Shown here: positions 46,253 to 55,341 of the stretch, piece by piece | How the letters are laid out: every line of letters begins with the position of its first letter | How positions within the stretch are numbered: the stretch's first letter is position 1 | Source: Mucilaginibacter sp. L196 | Lineage (GTDB): Bacteria > Bacteroidota > Bacteroidia > Sphingobacteriales > Sphingobacteriaceae | Reading direction: 5' to 3' | Assembly: GCF_009765905.1 (NCBI RefSeq) | Contig: NZ_LMUO01000019.1 | Span: forward strand, 1,388,405 to 1,452,404 | Length of the DNA stretch: 64,000 bases | The notes under the pieces: model-generated | Database searches by the model: none | The model's input: the letters and a program-made list of their open reading frames with translations, nothing else | Told to the model about the DNA's origin: nothing | Position numbers and translations under genes: made by a program

Positions 46253-47884
46253 ATGAACAAAATGGTTAATTGGTTTTTGGCTATTTCGTTGCTATTAGTT
46301 GCCGCCTGTGGTACTAATAGTAGCGATTATCATAAAACTATTTTCAATATTAACCTTGATGATGACCTTACCTCGCTCGATCCTGCTTTTGCGCGGAACC
46401 AAAATGCCATTTGGATGGATAACCAGCTTTATAATGGATTAGTACAGTTGGATGATAACCTAAAGGTGAAGCCCTGTATTGCCAAAAGCTGGGAAATAAA
46501 CGCAGATGGGCTACAATATACTTTTCATTTAAGGAATGATGTGTTTTTTCAGGATGATGACCGATTTAAAAATGGATTGGGGCGAAAGGTTACCGCAGCC
46601 GATTTTGTTTACAGCTTTGGGCGATTAATAGATGCCAAGGTCGGTTCATCCGGATCATGGATATTTAGTGATAAGGTTGCGGGGATGCACAACTTCGTGG
46701 CGCTGAACGACAGCACTTTTAGCATACAATTAAAACAACCATTCCCTCCTTTACTAAGTTTGTTGAGTTCGGCATATTGCTCGGTAGTGCCGTATGAAGT
46801 AGTCGATTTTTATGGTAAGGATTTCAGAAGCCATCCAGTGGGTACAGGTCCGTTTAAATTTAAGTACTGGAAAGAGGGTGAGGTTTTGGTGTTTTTAAAG
46901 AATGAAAGATATTGGGAAAGGGATAGTATAGGTAACAAATTGCCTTACTTAGATGCGGTGCGGGCCAGCTTTATCCCTGATAAGCAAACGGCTTTTATGG
47001 CTTTCATTAAAAAAGACCTGGATTTTTTTAACGGGATAAATGGTAGCTACCGCGATGATATTCTGACAAAAAGCGGCCATATCACACAAAAATATAAAGG
47101 CAAGTTTATTATTGTTACCCACCCTTATTTAAACACGGAATATTTAGGGATAATAGTAGATACTAATCTTTCGATATTAAAGCATTCTCCATTAAGGTTT
47201 TTGAAGATACGGCAGGCCATTAATTATGCTATCGACAGGCAAAGCATGATAAAATATTTGCGCAACAGCATGTGTACGCCGGGTAATGCAGGGTTTATAC
47301 CTAAGGGCATGCCTGGCTTTGATGACAAAAAGGTTACGGGCTATAATTATGATCCTGAAAAAGCAAGGAGGTTACTTGCAGAGGCTGGTTTCCCGAATGG
47401 CAACGGTTTGCCCGAAATTACATTGACCACTGTAAGCAGTTACCGCGACCTGATAGAATATATACAAGGCGAACTTAACCAAATAGGAATTAAAACCCGT
47501 GTGGAAGTGATGGAAGGTGCAAGCCTGCGAGAACTGATCGCCAAAAACGGGGTGAACTTTTTTCGGGCATCGTGGAATGCGGATTACCCTGATGGCGAGA
47601 ATTATTTGTCGGTTTTTTACTCGAAGAATAGAGCGCCTATCGGCCCAAATTATACCGTGTTTAGTAGTAAACGATTTGATGCGCTGTATAACCAAAGCTA
47701 TCTCGAAAAAAATGATAGCGCCCGTTATGCGCTTTATCAGCAAATGGACAATTTAATGATGCAGCAATCGCCGGTGGTGGTTTTGTATTATGACAATTTG
47801 GTAAACCTTTATCAGAATAATATTAGTGGCTACTGTGTTAACGGGATGAATTTGCTGACGTTGAAATATGTTAGAAAAAGGTGA
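46253..47884 (+). CDS. oligopeptide ABC transporter substrate-binding lipoprotein (SBP_bac_5)
   Basis: 543 aa. Lipoprotein signal with lipobox VAAC near Cys19. SBP_bac_5 (DppA/OppA) features: LDPAFARNQNAIWMDNQLYNGLVQLD at the N-terminus, ITAKSW-type segment IAKSWEINADGLQYTFHLRNDVFFQD, HPVGTGPFKF and VPKGMPGFDD-like IPKGMPGFDD. It binds short peptides outside the inner membrane. No permease or ATPase genes are adjacent, so it must work with components encoded elsewhere or act alone. Confidence 0.9.
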   Translation: MNKMVNWFLAISLLLVAACGTNSSDYHKTIFNINLDDDLTSLDPAFARNQNAIWMDNQLYNGLVQLDDNLKVKPCIAKSWEINADGLQYTFHLRNDVFFQDDDRFKNGLGRKVTAADFVYSFGRLIDAKVGSSGSWIFSDKVAGMHNFVALNDSTFSIQLKQPFPPLLSLLSSAYCSVVPYEVVDFYGKDFRSHPVGTGPFKFKYWKEGEVLVFLKNERYWERDSIGNKLPYLDAVRASFIPDKQTAFMAFIKKDLDFFNGINGSYRDDILTKSGHITQKYKGKFIIVTHPYLNTEYLGIIVDTNLSILKHSPLRFLKIRQAINYAIDRQSMIKYLRNSMCTPGNAGFIPKGMPGFDDKKVTGYNYDPEKARRLLAEAGFPNGNGLPEITLTTVSSYRDLIEYIQGELNQIGIKTRVEVMEGASLRELIAKNGVNFFRASWNADYPDGENYLSVFYSKNRAPIGPNYTVFSSKRFDALYNQSYLEKNDSARYALYQQMDNLMMQQSPVVVLYYDNLVNLYQNNISGYCVNGMNLLTLKYVRKR

Positions 47885-47977
47885 TTGGGCTGATTGTTGA
47901 TTGAATCCAATCTGTAATGAAATTGATAGCTTCCGTTTAGTGATTTTATATTAATTTCAGCTTTATTTTAACTGAAT

Positions 47978-49846
47978 ATGAAAAAGCTGTTTTTAATACT
48001 CGTTGCAACGGCATTTGCCATTGGTGCTTTTGCTCAAACTGCCCTAAAACCAATATTTTATTCCATATCATTCCCTAATGCGGCCCACCACGAGGCTGAA
48101 ATTGTAATGACCCTGCCGCAAACTACTGATGGCCCTATAAAATTCAGAATGAGCCGCTCATCCGCCGGGCGATATGCAACTCACGAATTTGGGAAAAACA
48201 TCTATAATGTTAAGGCTACGGATGTTGATGGCAATGTGCTTGATCTGATACAACTTGAAGGCGATTTATATGAATTAAAGGTACATCCCGAAATAGTAAA
48301 AGTAAGCTATACCCTTTTTGCTGATTGGACAGACGGCACTTATGCCTGCATCGACCCAAGTCACGCCCACCTAAATTTTCCTGCTGTTTTTCTGTGGACC
48401 GTAGGTCAGGATGCCCGCCCGATAAAAGTTGAATTTAATGATCTGGATACTTATGGATGGAAAGTAGCTACGCAATTACCGCATGTTGGCGATAATATTT
48501 ACTCGGCGCCAAACCTGCAATATTTGTTTGATAGCCCTACCGAGCTTTCCAACTTTAAAGAAACCAGCTGGCCTGTTGTAAATACTGACGGCAAAACAGA
48601 AAAAATAAACTTGGTAGCTCACTCCGACGATAGCCAGGAAACGATAGACAACTTTGGTAAAATGGTACAAAAAGTTGTACTGGAAGAAAAGGCTGTTTAT
48701 GGCGAGCTACCTTCATATGACTATGGCGAATACACCTTTTTAGATGACGTTTATCCGTCAAATTCCGGCGATGGCATGGAGCACCGTAACTCCACCTGTA
48801 TTGTGGAAACGGACAAGCAAATTGCCGGTAACGAAATTGACGAACTAAGCACATTCGCGCACGAGTATTTCCATTGCTGGAATGTGAAACGCATCCGCCC
48901 AAAATCATTAGAACCGTTTGACTTTTCACATGCCAACATGAGCAGCGAACTTTGGTTTGCCGAAGGGTTTACCCAATACTATGGCGAAATGCTATTAGTG
49001 CGTGCAGGCTTTCATAGTGTGGATGATTATACGCAAACATTGTCGGGCTTAATCAATTCTGTATTAAACTCACCGGCGGCGGCTAAATATCCGCAAACAC
49101 AAATGAGCCGTTACGCGGTGTATGCCGATAACGGGGTATCTATAGATCCGGTTAACAGCAACAATACTTATCTGTCTTATTATTACTACGGAGGCGCTAC
49201 CGCCGTAGCGCTTGACCTGCGTTTACGCAGCGAGTTTAACCTGACACTTGACGATTATATGAAAGCTGTTTGGCTTGCTGTAGGCAAGGTACAAAGGCCT
49301 TATACCATCCCCGATCTGCAAAAAATACTGGGCAAGCTTACCAATCCTAAATTCGCTGATGACTTTTTTACCCGTTACATCTACGGAGTAGAAAAAAACA
49401 ACTATGAAGCATTGCTGGCTAAAGCGGGTTTAATATTACAAAAAGCCGCTCCGGGTAAAGCCTGGGCTGGTCCACTGGGTTATGGCTATGGACGGAGAAG
49501 AGCTGGTTCAGCAAATGTAACGGCTACCGAAGGGCTTGCATTGCAGTCGACAACCTTGGCTGGCTCACCTATTTATAAAGCAGGTTTAGATGCAGGTGAT
49601 ATTATTTTAAAGGCAGATGGTAAAGTGATTACCGATGCAAAATCATTTAATGATGTTGTTGCTTCAAAAAACATTGGCGATAAAATAGTGGTTGATTATA
49701 AAAACCGTACCGGCGCGCATACTGCTACGGTAACTTTAGAAGAAAACCCATACTTTGAAGTGGTTACTTTTGAAAAAGCGGGCAAAACATTAACTAAGGA
49801 ACAACAGGATTTCCGCAATAGCTGGTTATCCTCAAAAGTTAAATAA
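47978..49846 (+). CDS. M61 family glycyl aminopeptidase with PDZ domain
   Basis: 622 aa. Signal peptide at 1-19 (AFA-Q). N-terminal beta domain (to about 170), then the gluzincin core with HEYFH (His295 to His299) and the third ligand in LWFAEGFTQYYGE. A PDZ domain lies at about 515-600 (GSPIYKAGLDAGDIILKADGKVI). M61 enzymes remove N-terminal Gly or Ala from peptides; this one is likely periplasmic. Its TAA shares a base with the ATG of the NadR-like gene, so the two are cotranscribed. Confidence 0.93.
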   Translation: MKKLFLILVATAFAIGAFAQTALKPIFYSISFPNAAHHEAEIVMTLPQTTDGPIKFRMSRSSAGRYATHEFGKNIYNVKATDVDGNVLDLIQLEGDLYELKVHPEIVKVSYTLFADWTDGTYACIDPSHAHLNFPAVFLWTVGQDARPIKVEFNDLDTYGWKVATQLPHVGDNIYSAPNLQYLFDSPTELSNFKETSWPVVNTDGKTEKINLVAHSDDSQETIDNFGKMVQKVVLEEKAVYGELPSYDYGEYTFLDDVYPSNSGDGMEHRNSTCIVETDKQIAGNEIDELSTFAHEYFHCWNVKRIRPKSLEPFDFSHANMSSELWFAEGFTQYYGEMLLVRAGFHSVDDYTQTLSGLINSVLNSPAAAKYPQTQMSRYAVYADNGVSIDPVNSNNTYLSYYYYGGATAVALDLRLRSEFNLTLDDYMKAVWLAVGKVQRPYTIPDLQKILGKLTNPKFADDFFTRYIYGVEKNNYEALLAKAGLILQKAAPGKAWAGPLGYGYGRRRAGSANVTATEGLALQSTTLAGSPIYKAGLDAGDIILKADGKVITDAKSFNDVVASKNIGDKIVVDYKNRTGAHTATVTLEENPYFEVVTFEKAGKTLTKEQQDFRNSWLSSKVK

Positions 49847-50364
49847 TGGCTATACCAAAAATTGCTATTGTAGGGCCGGAGTCGACGGGTAAATCAACCA
49901 TGTCGGCTTATTTGGCGAAGTATTATAATACCATTTGGGTACCTGAATACGCCCGCGATTATTGCGCAAAGCTAACCGAGCCCTGCACATGGCAGGATGA
50001 ACGCAATATGTTTTATGGCCAGCTGGATTTGGAAGCCGCTATGCTACCGCTGGCCAATGGGTTGCTTATTTGCGATACCACGTTTATTACGGTAAAAATA
50101 TGGAGCGATTATACCTTTGGTCGTACGCCACAGGAGGTTTTGGACGAATTGCCCAAGCACCCTTATGACCTTTACCTGTTATTAGATATTGACTTACCCT
50201 GGGAGGAAGACCCGTTACGCGATTTCCCGCATATGCGTGAGCATTTTATGGGCATTTGGTTGAAAGAGCTGCAGGCTTTGGATGCCCGTTATGTGCTTAT
50301 TTCCGGAACAGGCGATGACCGTTATGATAACGCGATTAAAGCTATTGATGAGTTTATTGGGTAG
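49846..50364 (+). CDS. NadR-like ATPase, probable ribosylnicotinamide kinase
   Basis: 172 aa. P-loop GPESTGKST (10-18) followed by EYARDYC, LICDTTFITVKIWSDYTFG and DYxL-type LLLDIDLPWEEDPLRDFPHMR, the pattern of the NadR C-terminal kinase domain. It would phosphorylate nicotinamide riboside to NMN, using substrate imported by the PnuC-like protein at 13726. It lacks the NMN adenylyltransferase and HTH domains of full NadR. Start overlaps the M61 gene stop by one base. Confidence 0.88.
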   Translation: MAIPKIAIVGPESTGKSTMSAYLAKYYNTIWVPEYARDYCAKLTEPCTWQDERNMFYGQLDLEAAMLPLANGLLICDTTFITVKIWSDYTFGRTPQEVLDELPKHPYDLYLLLDIDLPWEEDPLRDFPHMREHFMGIWLKELQALDARYVLISGTGDDRYDNAIKAIDEFIG

Positions 50365-50406
50365 GTATCTGCCTCGATGTGAAAGAATATGTTGAAAGTA
50401 TTAAAC

Positions 50407-50485
50407 TTTGTCATTCTGTGCATAGCGAAGAATCTGTAAAGTAGTTTACATCGTACAGATTCTTCGCTATGCACAGAATGACAAA
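50407..50485. repeat. REP-like palindrome with 32-bp arms, copy 2
   Basis: Arm 50407-50438 (TTTGTCATTCTGTGCATAGC...) is the exact reverse complement of 50454-50485; the loop is 15 bases. The arm differs from copy 1 (28251) only by changes made on both arms, which is compensatory variation. Confidence 0.9.
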
Positions 50486-50498
50486 TCTGTAGAGCTAT

Positions 50499-50607
50499 CG
50501 GGAGGTGCTCCTCACGTTAAGGATAGTAGCGGATACCGGCCCATAGTTAAGGCCTATGTAGTATGAGCGAATAGCCTGCCCGCTTCTATCAGCGGGAACG
50601 CCCAAAT
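50499..50607 (+). ncRNA. possible structured RNA/repeat element, copy 1
   Basis: Stems: GAGG/CCTC near 50502-50513, CATAG/CTATG (50542-50546 with 50554-50558), and CCCGCT/AGCGGG (50579-50584 with 50591-50596). Blocks CGTTAAGGAT (50515-50524), AGCCTGCCCGC and AACGCCCAAA (50597-50606) recur in the same order at 62424-62512. No ORF. It could be a small RNA family or a mobile repeat; I cannot decide. Confidence 0.4.
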
Positions 50608-50711
50608 CCACTTCTCTTGTTAAACACTCCTCCTCCATCAAAATAAAATAATCTTATCTTCATGCAACGTTCTAAAAAACGCTGTGTCTTGTTATATGAA
50701 AGCTGCAAAAT

Positions 50712-51272
50712 TTGGAATCTGTATACATTGATAAGCATTACAACCTGGTGGTTGAGTGTAAGCAGGGTAGTAAAAAAGCCTGCTACGAGCTGTACAAGTT
50801 ATATTCTAAAGCGATGTTAAACGTCGCCTTTAGGATAGTGGGCAATATTGCCGAGGCTGAAGATGTATTACAGGAATCGTTTTTAGATGCTTTTAATAAA
50901 CTGAAAGATTTTAGGCAGGAAACCACATTTGGCCTTTGGCTTAAACAAATTGTGGTAAACCGTTCCATCAATCTTTTACGGAAGCGTAAAATGGACCTGG
51001 TTGATATTGACGGCGAACAACTGGACAATATACCGGATGAAGAGTTTGAAAGTGACGAAGAAACGTTATTTAAAGTAGCACAGGTTAAGGATGCTATGAA
51101 AGAGTTGCCGGATGGTTACCGGGTGGTATTATCCTTGTATTTATTAGAGGGTTACGACCATGAAGAAATAGGGCAGGTTTTAAACATTACAGAAAACACC
51201 TCGAGAACACAGTTTTTAAGGGCAAAAAGAAAATTAGCAGAGATATTAAAAAGGAAAGGGATAACACAATGA
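50712..51272 (+). CDS. ECF-subfamily RNA polymerase sigma factor
   Basis: 186 aa from a TTG start; no in-frame ATG is near, and the frame is closed upstream. Sigma-70 region 2 (YKLYSKAMLNVAFRIVGNIAEAEDVLQESFLDAFNKL) and region 4 (LPDGYRVVLSLYLLEGYDHEEIGQVLNITENTSRTQFLRAKRKL) are clear. It directs RNA polymerase to a stress or envelope regulon, held in check by the next gene's product. Overlaps the anti-sigma gene by 4 bp (ATGA). Confidence 0.93.
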   Translation: MESVYIDKHYNLVVECKQGSKKACYELYKLYSKAMLNVAFRIVGNIAEAEDVLQESFLDAFNKLKDFRQETTFGLWLKQIVVNRSINLLRKRKMDLVDIDGEQLDNIPDEEFESDEETLFKVAQVKDAMKELPDGYRVVLSLYLLEGYDHEEIGQVLNITENTSRTQFLRAKRKLAEILKRKGITQ

Positions 51273-51823
51273 GCAAGCGATTAGAAGATTTTATCAGGGC
51301 GAACCGAGAGGAATTTGATGACCTTGAACCAAGAGCGGGCTTATGGGCGGAGATTGAAAAACAATTACCCGAAGAGCCAAAAAAGCGTGAAGCCAAAACA
51401 TTCACCATAGGCTTTGTGCTGCGTGTGGCGGCTACCGTAATATTGGTAATGGGGATAAGCTTTATAGTATTTTTAAAGAGTATAGAAAAGAGAGGTGTTG
51501 ACCTAGCGGATATTAACCCGGAATATGCCAAACAACAAATGCACTATGCATCGCTTGTGGAAACTAAGCGTACTGAGCTTAAACAAATTGCTAAAAGCGA
51601 CCCGGCTTTGTACCAGGAGTTTAGTAAGGAAATAGCGCAAATGGATTCGACTTATAAAAAACTGAATAGCGATTTAGCCAACAGCCCCAACCAGGAGCTT
51701 GTTTTGCGGGCGATGATACAGAATTTACAGATACAAACAGAGGTGCTTAACCAGCAATTGAATGCGATTGAGCAATACAACCATGATAAAAAAGATCAAA
51801 AAAATGAAACCAAAGATATTTAA
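51269..51823 (+). CDS. probable anti-sigma factor, single-pass membrane protein
   Basis: 184 aa. Cytoplasmic N-terminal 48 residues (RLEDFIRANREEFDDLEPRAGLWAEIEKQL), one membrane helix at about 49-68, and a helical, coiled-coil-rich periplasmic part. This layout and the 4-bp overlap with the sigma gene mark it as the anti-sigma factor. It has no classic zinc ZAS motif (H-x3-C-x2-C). Its 3' end overlaps the next gene. Confidence 0.82.
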   Translation: MSKRLEDFIRANREEFDDLEPRAGLWAEIEKQLPEEPKKREAKTFTIGFVLRVAATVILVMGISFIVFLKSIEKRGVDLADINPEYAKQQMHYASLVETKRTELKQIAKSDPALYQEFSKEIAQMDSTYKKLNSDLANSPNQELVLRAMIQNLQIQTEVLNQQLNAIEQYNHDKKDQKNETKDI

Positions 51824-53102
51824 TTCCGCAATTATAATAGTTGCCGCTTGCTTCGCCATAAGCTTAACAAGCCTTGCCCAAACTCCGGTTAAGGCAATCG
51901 CGCCAACAGATTCAGTAGTAGAGCCTGTTGCTCCAGCGGATATTAATGTGGAACCGGTAATTGTATCAACCAATACATCAACCACTATAAATACAAGAGT
52001 TATTAAAGTAAAGCTGCATAAGTTAAATGCACAGCTAAAAAAATTAAGCGTACAAGCCAATGCACAGGTAATGGCTGCAGTAAAAAACATCAATGTAGAT
52101 GCTGATATAGATGATATTGCCCCGCAGGTAAATGTTATTGTTAGCAATGCAGGTGTTAATACTATCACAACAACTACTACCAATGATGATGACGACAGGG
52201 TTAAAAATTATAGCAAAACCTATCCTGCTGACGCAAATGATATAATATCGATAGAAAATAAATATGGTAATGTTACAGTTAACACCTGGAACAGGAATGA
52301 GGTTAAAGTAGATGTTCAAATAAAGGTTTCGGCCGGAAGTGACGATGCCACACAGAAACTACTGGATAATGTTAACATAAGCGATGCTAAAAATGGATCG
52401 TTAATCAGCTTCAGAACGATTATAGGCGAAGTAAAAAGTTCATGGTATTCGGTATTTCAGGGTGGCTCAAGCAGGAAAATGGAGATTAACTACATTGTTT
52501 ATATGCCTGCAAAAAACGAACTGGTAATTGATAATCGTTACGGCGGCATTTATTTACCGGATCTGGACGGGAAAGTTACTATAAATAGCTCTTACGGCAG
52601 TCTTAAGGCCAGGTCATTAACCAATGAAAGCACGCTAAGAGTAAAATATGGCAATGCCAACATAGACAATTTAAACAATTCCACTATCCAGCTTTCTTAC
52701 GGTGATCTTACTGTTGGATCGGTAAATGCGCTTACGGCAGATGTAAGTTATAGCCCGGTTAAAATAGGCAAATTGCATACTTCGGCAACTATAAACTTAA
52801 GATATGGCGGTGGTTTACAAATTGGCGATCTGGATAGAACAGTAAAGAGTTTAGACATATCTTCATCCTACTCCAATATAGACATTGGTCTTAGCGGCGA
52901 CGAAAATGCCGACTTTGCGATAGTAACCCGCTACGGTGATTTTAATTACGGCGAGCATGCATTTACCGTAACCGCTAAAACACCCGATGATGGTGAAAAA
53001 GGCTTCCACTCAACCAAAAGCTATAAAGGGTATATAGGCAGAGCCAATAGTGGTAAAACGATTGCCATTAATTCGAACTATGGTAATGTGAAGTTTAATT
53101 AG
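51783..53102 (+). CDS. secreted DUF4097-like beta-repeat protein of the ECF operon
   Basis: 439 aa from the ATG at 51783; ATGs at 51762 and 51804 are also in frame, the latter giving the tightest signal peptide (PKIFNSAIIIVAACFAISLTSLAQ). After a Pro/Val-rich N-terminal part, residues from about 150 on are parallel beta repeats (ISIENKYGNVTVNTW, LVIDNRYGGIYLPDLDGKVTINSSYGSLKA, TVGSVNALTADVSYSPVKIGKL), typical of DUF4097/putative adhesin beta-helices. These often follow ECF sigma/anti-sigma pairs in Bacteroidota. Start overlaps the anti-sigma gene by 41 bp. Confidence 0.8.
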   Translation: MIKKIKKMKPKIFNSAIIIVAACFAISLTSLAQTPVKAIAPTDSVVEPVAPADINVEPVIVSTNTSTTINTRVIKVKLHKLNAQLKKLSVQANAQVMAAVKNINVDADIDDIAPQVNVIVSNAGVNTITTTTTNDDDDRVKNYSKTYPADANDIISIENKYGNVTVNTWNRNEVKVDVQIKVSAGSDDATQKLLDNVNISDAKNGSLISFRTIIGEVKSSWYSVFQGGSSRKMEINYIVYMPAKNELVIDNRYGGIYLPDLDGKVTINSSYGSLKARSLTNESTLRVKYGNANIDNLNNSTIQLSYGDLTVGSVNALTADVSYSPVKIGKLHTSATINLRYGGGLQIGDLDRTVKSLDISSSYSNIDIGLSGDENADFAIVTRYGDFNYGEHAFTVTAKTPDDGEKGFHSTKSYKGYIGRANSGKTIAINSNYGNVKFN

Positions 53103-53103
53103 A

Positions 53104-53124
53104 GAGTCAAGAATCAAGACAAAA
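53104..53124 (+). repeat. heptad array after the DUF4097-like gene
   Basis: GAGTCAA, GAATCAA, GACAAAA start two bases after the TAG stop at 53100-53102. The same heptad on the other strand (GAATCAA at 53187-53181) directly follows the TAA of the convergent rlmI-like gene. Confidence 0.65.
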
Positions 53125-53157
53125 AAGAGCCGGTAACTAATTTACCGGCTCTTTTTT
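53121..53157 (+). terminator. bidirectional intrinsic terminator
   Basis: A 16-bp perfect stem (53121-53136 with 53142-53157) with a 5-base loop, A6 on one side and T6 on the other. It serves the ECF operon and, in reverse, the rlmI-like gene. Confidence 0.9.
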
Positions 53158-53187
53158 ATAATATCTTTTTCGCAGCTATCTTGATTC

Positions 53188-54375
53188 TTACCAGACCCGG
53201 CACAATAGTCCCTTCAAATATTCTCCTTCTGGGAATGATGCCCTTACAGGATGATCTTCGGGTTGGCAAAATTGATAGATAAATTGTACCTGCTTTCCTG
53301 CATCCAGTGCAGCCCAGGCTAGTACTTGCTTAAAGGTTTCCATGTTCATGGCACCTGAGCAGGAGTAGGTGGCTAATAAGCCGCCATTGTTAAGCAATAG
53401 CATCGCTAATCTATTCAGATCTTTATAAGCACGGGATGCCCTATCTAACGCCGAGCGCGATGGGGCGTATTTAGGTGGATCAAGCACAATGATGTCAAAC
53501 TTTTCTTCCTGTTCCCTGAAAGCCCTTAATTGTTTGTTAACGTCGGATTGTATGGCGATGTGTTTTGCTGCATCGAGGTTGTTTAGCTTGATGTTTTCGC
53601 GCAGCGTCTCAATAGCTAAGGCTGAACTGTCCACACTGGTAACTGATGATGCGCCGTTGTGTAAACTGTTTAAAGTGAAACCACCGGTATAGCTAAAGCA
53701 ATCCAATACCTTTTTGCCTTTGGCGTGGCTTGCCACTATTTTACGATTATCGCGCTGATCACAGTAAAAACCTGATTTTTGGCCTTCGGCGATGTTGATG
53801 TTGTAAACGATGCCGTTTTCCTTAACTTCCACATTTTCCGGCGGACTGTTTAAAGTAAGCGCCACGTTTGAGGTTTGTAAACCTTCGTGCTCGCGCGATG
53901 AAGCGTCGCTTTTATCGAAAATGCTTTCGGGTTTTAATAGATTATTCAGTTCATCAATAATAACGGGCATTACCTTTTCAATACCCGAGGTAAGGATCTG
54001 TACAGCCAAATGGTTATTGTATTTATCTACGATTAATCCCGGCAAATAATCCGATTCGCTGAAAATCAAGCGACAGGTGTTTGTAGTACCATCTGCCAAA
54101 ATATTGGCACGGCTTTTTACAGCAACACCTACTTTCTCGCGGAACCAAGTATCATCTACCACAGTGTTCTCGTCCCATTCCAGCAAGCGTAAGGCCACGC
54201 GCGATTGATCGTTATAAAAACCATAAGCCATAAAATCGCCTTTGGCATTTAATAATTTTACAATATCACCATTTTCCGGGCTGCCCTTTACACGCTCAAT
54301 AGCGCCGGAAAACACCCATGGATGGCGCTGTAGTACCGCTTTTTCCTTACCTTTTTTAAGAATTACTTCGAACAT
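53188..54375 (-). CDS. rlmI: class I SAM-dependent 23S rRNA methyltransferase (RlmI-like)
   Basis: 395 aa. N-terminal PUA domain (KGKEKAVLQRHPWVFSGAIERV), a middle EEHEAD-like RNA-binding region, then a Rossmann methyltransferase with VLDCFSYTGGFTLNSL (SAM site), FDIIVLDPPKYAPSRSAL (DPPK catalytic motif) and LLATYSCSGAM. It probably makes 5-methylcytosine on 23S rRNA. The DPPK rather than PC motif and the PUA domain support RlmI; exact target base is inferred. It converges with the ECF operon. Confidence 0.9.
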   Translation of the reverse strand: MFEVILKKGKEKAVLQRHPWVFSGAIERVKGSPENGDIVKLLNAKGDFMAYGFYNDQSRVALRLLEWDENTVVDDTWFREKVGVAVKSRANILADGTTNTCRLIFSESDYLPGLIVDKYNNHLAVQILTSGIEKVMPVIIDELNNLLKPESIFDKSDASSREHEGLQTSNVALTLNSPPENVEVKENGIVYNINIAEGQKSGFYCDQRDNRKIVASHAKGKKVLDCFSYTGGFTLNSLHNGASSVTSVDSSALAIETLRENIKLNNLDAAKHIAIQSDVNKQLRAFREQEEKFDIIVLDPPKYAPSRSALDRASRAYKDLNRLAMLLLNNGGLLATYSCSGAMNMETFKQVLAWAALDAGKQVQFIYQFCQPEDHPVRASFPEGEYLKGLLCRVW

Positions 54376-54505
54376 TGTGCAAAGGTAAGAAAGTTTGTAA
54401 CTATCATTTCACTGGTTTATCGTCTCGTGTAACTCCAATTTTACTCAACTAAAAATCAATAAATTATATCTTTTTGTAGATTTATACTAACCAATTTCTA
54501 TCCGC

Positions 54506-55219
54506 ATGAAGAAGATAGTTTTGCTGCTTTTTTTATTAACAGCAGCGGGAGGATCATTTGCACAGCTTGCCGCTAACGACTCTATTAAAAACGTTTTTGT
54601 TCTATCACTCGGAGCGCATCAAACATTTATGAACAACCCCGGCTTTAACAACTGGACATTAACAAACTATCACAGAAAAATAAATAACCCCATAAATATC
54701 GAAGGCGACCTTACTTTCTTTATAAAAACCTATGATGTGGGGCTTCAGTATAGTGCAAATTCATTTGCGTTTACCACAGCGCACCTGGGCCTGCAATTAA
54801 CGACGGCACAAAGCAGGCTGTCATCATGGGTAGATTTTGATTTTGGCCAGTTATACATTAAACGGACAGATATGGCACCAATCGATTATACGCCAACACC
54901 CGACCAACAAGGTAAAAAGTTAAAGCTGGAATATAGTTCGTATTATATTGGCTTAACCAGTAAAAACTATCTTAACAATTTGCATTTTCATTTCGGCAAG
55001 CATAAAAAAACATCGTTTAACGCTGGGTTCTATTTAAGCGCAGGTTATGATCCGTTTAACGACCGGCAATGGACTTATGGATACAATGATAATGCGCATA
55101 CTACCATTAATAGCGATGGCACTACAACCGTTCCATATAAAAGTGTAACTATTAATAGCATCCCGCCGCTGAACCGCTTTTTTATGGAAGCCGGTATATT
55201 TGCAGGAATAGGGAATTAG
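54506..55219 (+). CDS. exported hypothetical protein, probable outer-membrane beta barrel
   Basis: 237 aa. Signal peptide at 1-19 (GGSFA-Q). The mature part has regularly alternating strands with many Tyr, Phe and Trp residues (YDVGLQYSANSFAFTTAHLGLQLTT, SSWVDFDFGQLYIKRT), typical of small barrels such as Bacteroidota outer-membrane proteins. No named family is recognised. It is a single gene divergent from the rlmI-like gene and convergent with nrdJ. Confidence 0.72.
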   Translation: MKKIVLLLFLLTAAGGSFAQLAANDSIKNVFVLSLGAHQTFMNNPGFNNWTLTNYHRKINNPINIEGDLTFFIKTYDVGLQYSANSFAFTTAHLGLQLTTAQSRLSSWVDFDFGQLYIKRTDMAPIDYTPTPDQQGKKLKLEYSSYYIGLTSKNYLNNLHFHFGKHKKTSFNAGFYLSAGYDPFNDRQWTYGYNDNAHTTINSDGTTTVPYKSVTINSIPPLNRFFMEAGIFAGIGN

Positions 55220-55230
55220 ATCATCTTCAC

Positions 55231-55266
55231 AAAAAAGCCCTGCTCCGATGGCAACCGGGCAGGGCT
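55231..55266 (-). terminator. intrinsic terminator of nrdJ
   Basis: AGCCCTGC/GCAGGGCT arms (55236-55243 with 55259-55266), followed on the minus strand by T6 (complement of 55231-55236). It fits termination of the minus-strand nrdJ transcript. Confidence 0.8.
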
Positions 55267-55341
55267 CAAATAATTAACATATAAACTGAACACTATATCC
55301 AGGTGGTTGAGAACCTGAATATTAGTTGTATAAATTCGTGA

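Larger units (their letters stand above)
50365..50711. other. 347-bp intergenic region with REP palindrome and a structured-looking element
   Basis: No gene seen. It contains the 32-bp-arm palindrome at 50407-50485 and the element at 50499-50607 described separately. The part 50608-50711 is AT-rich leader for the sigma-factor gene. Confidence 0.7.
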
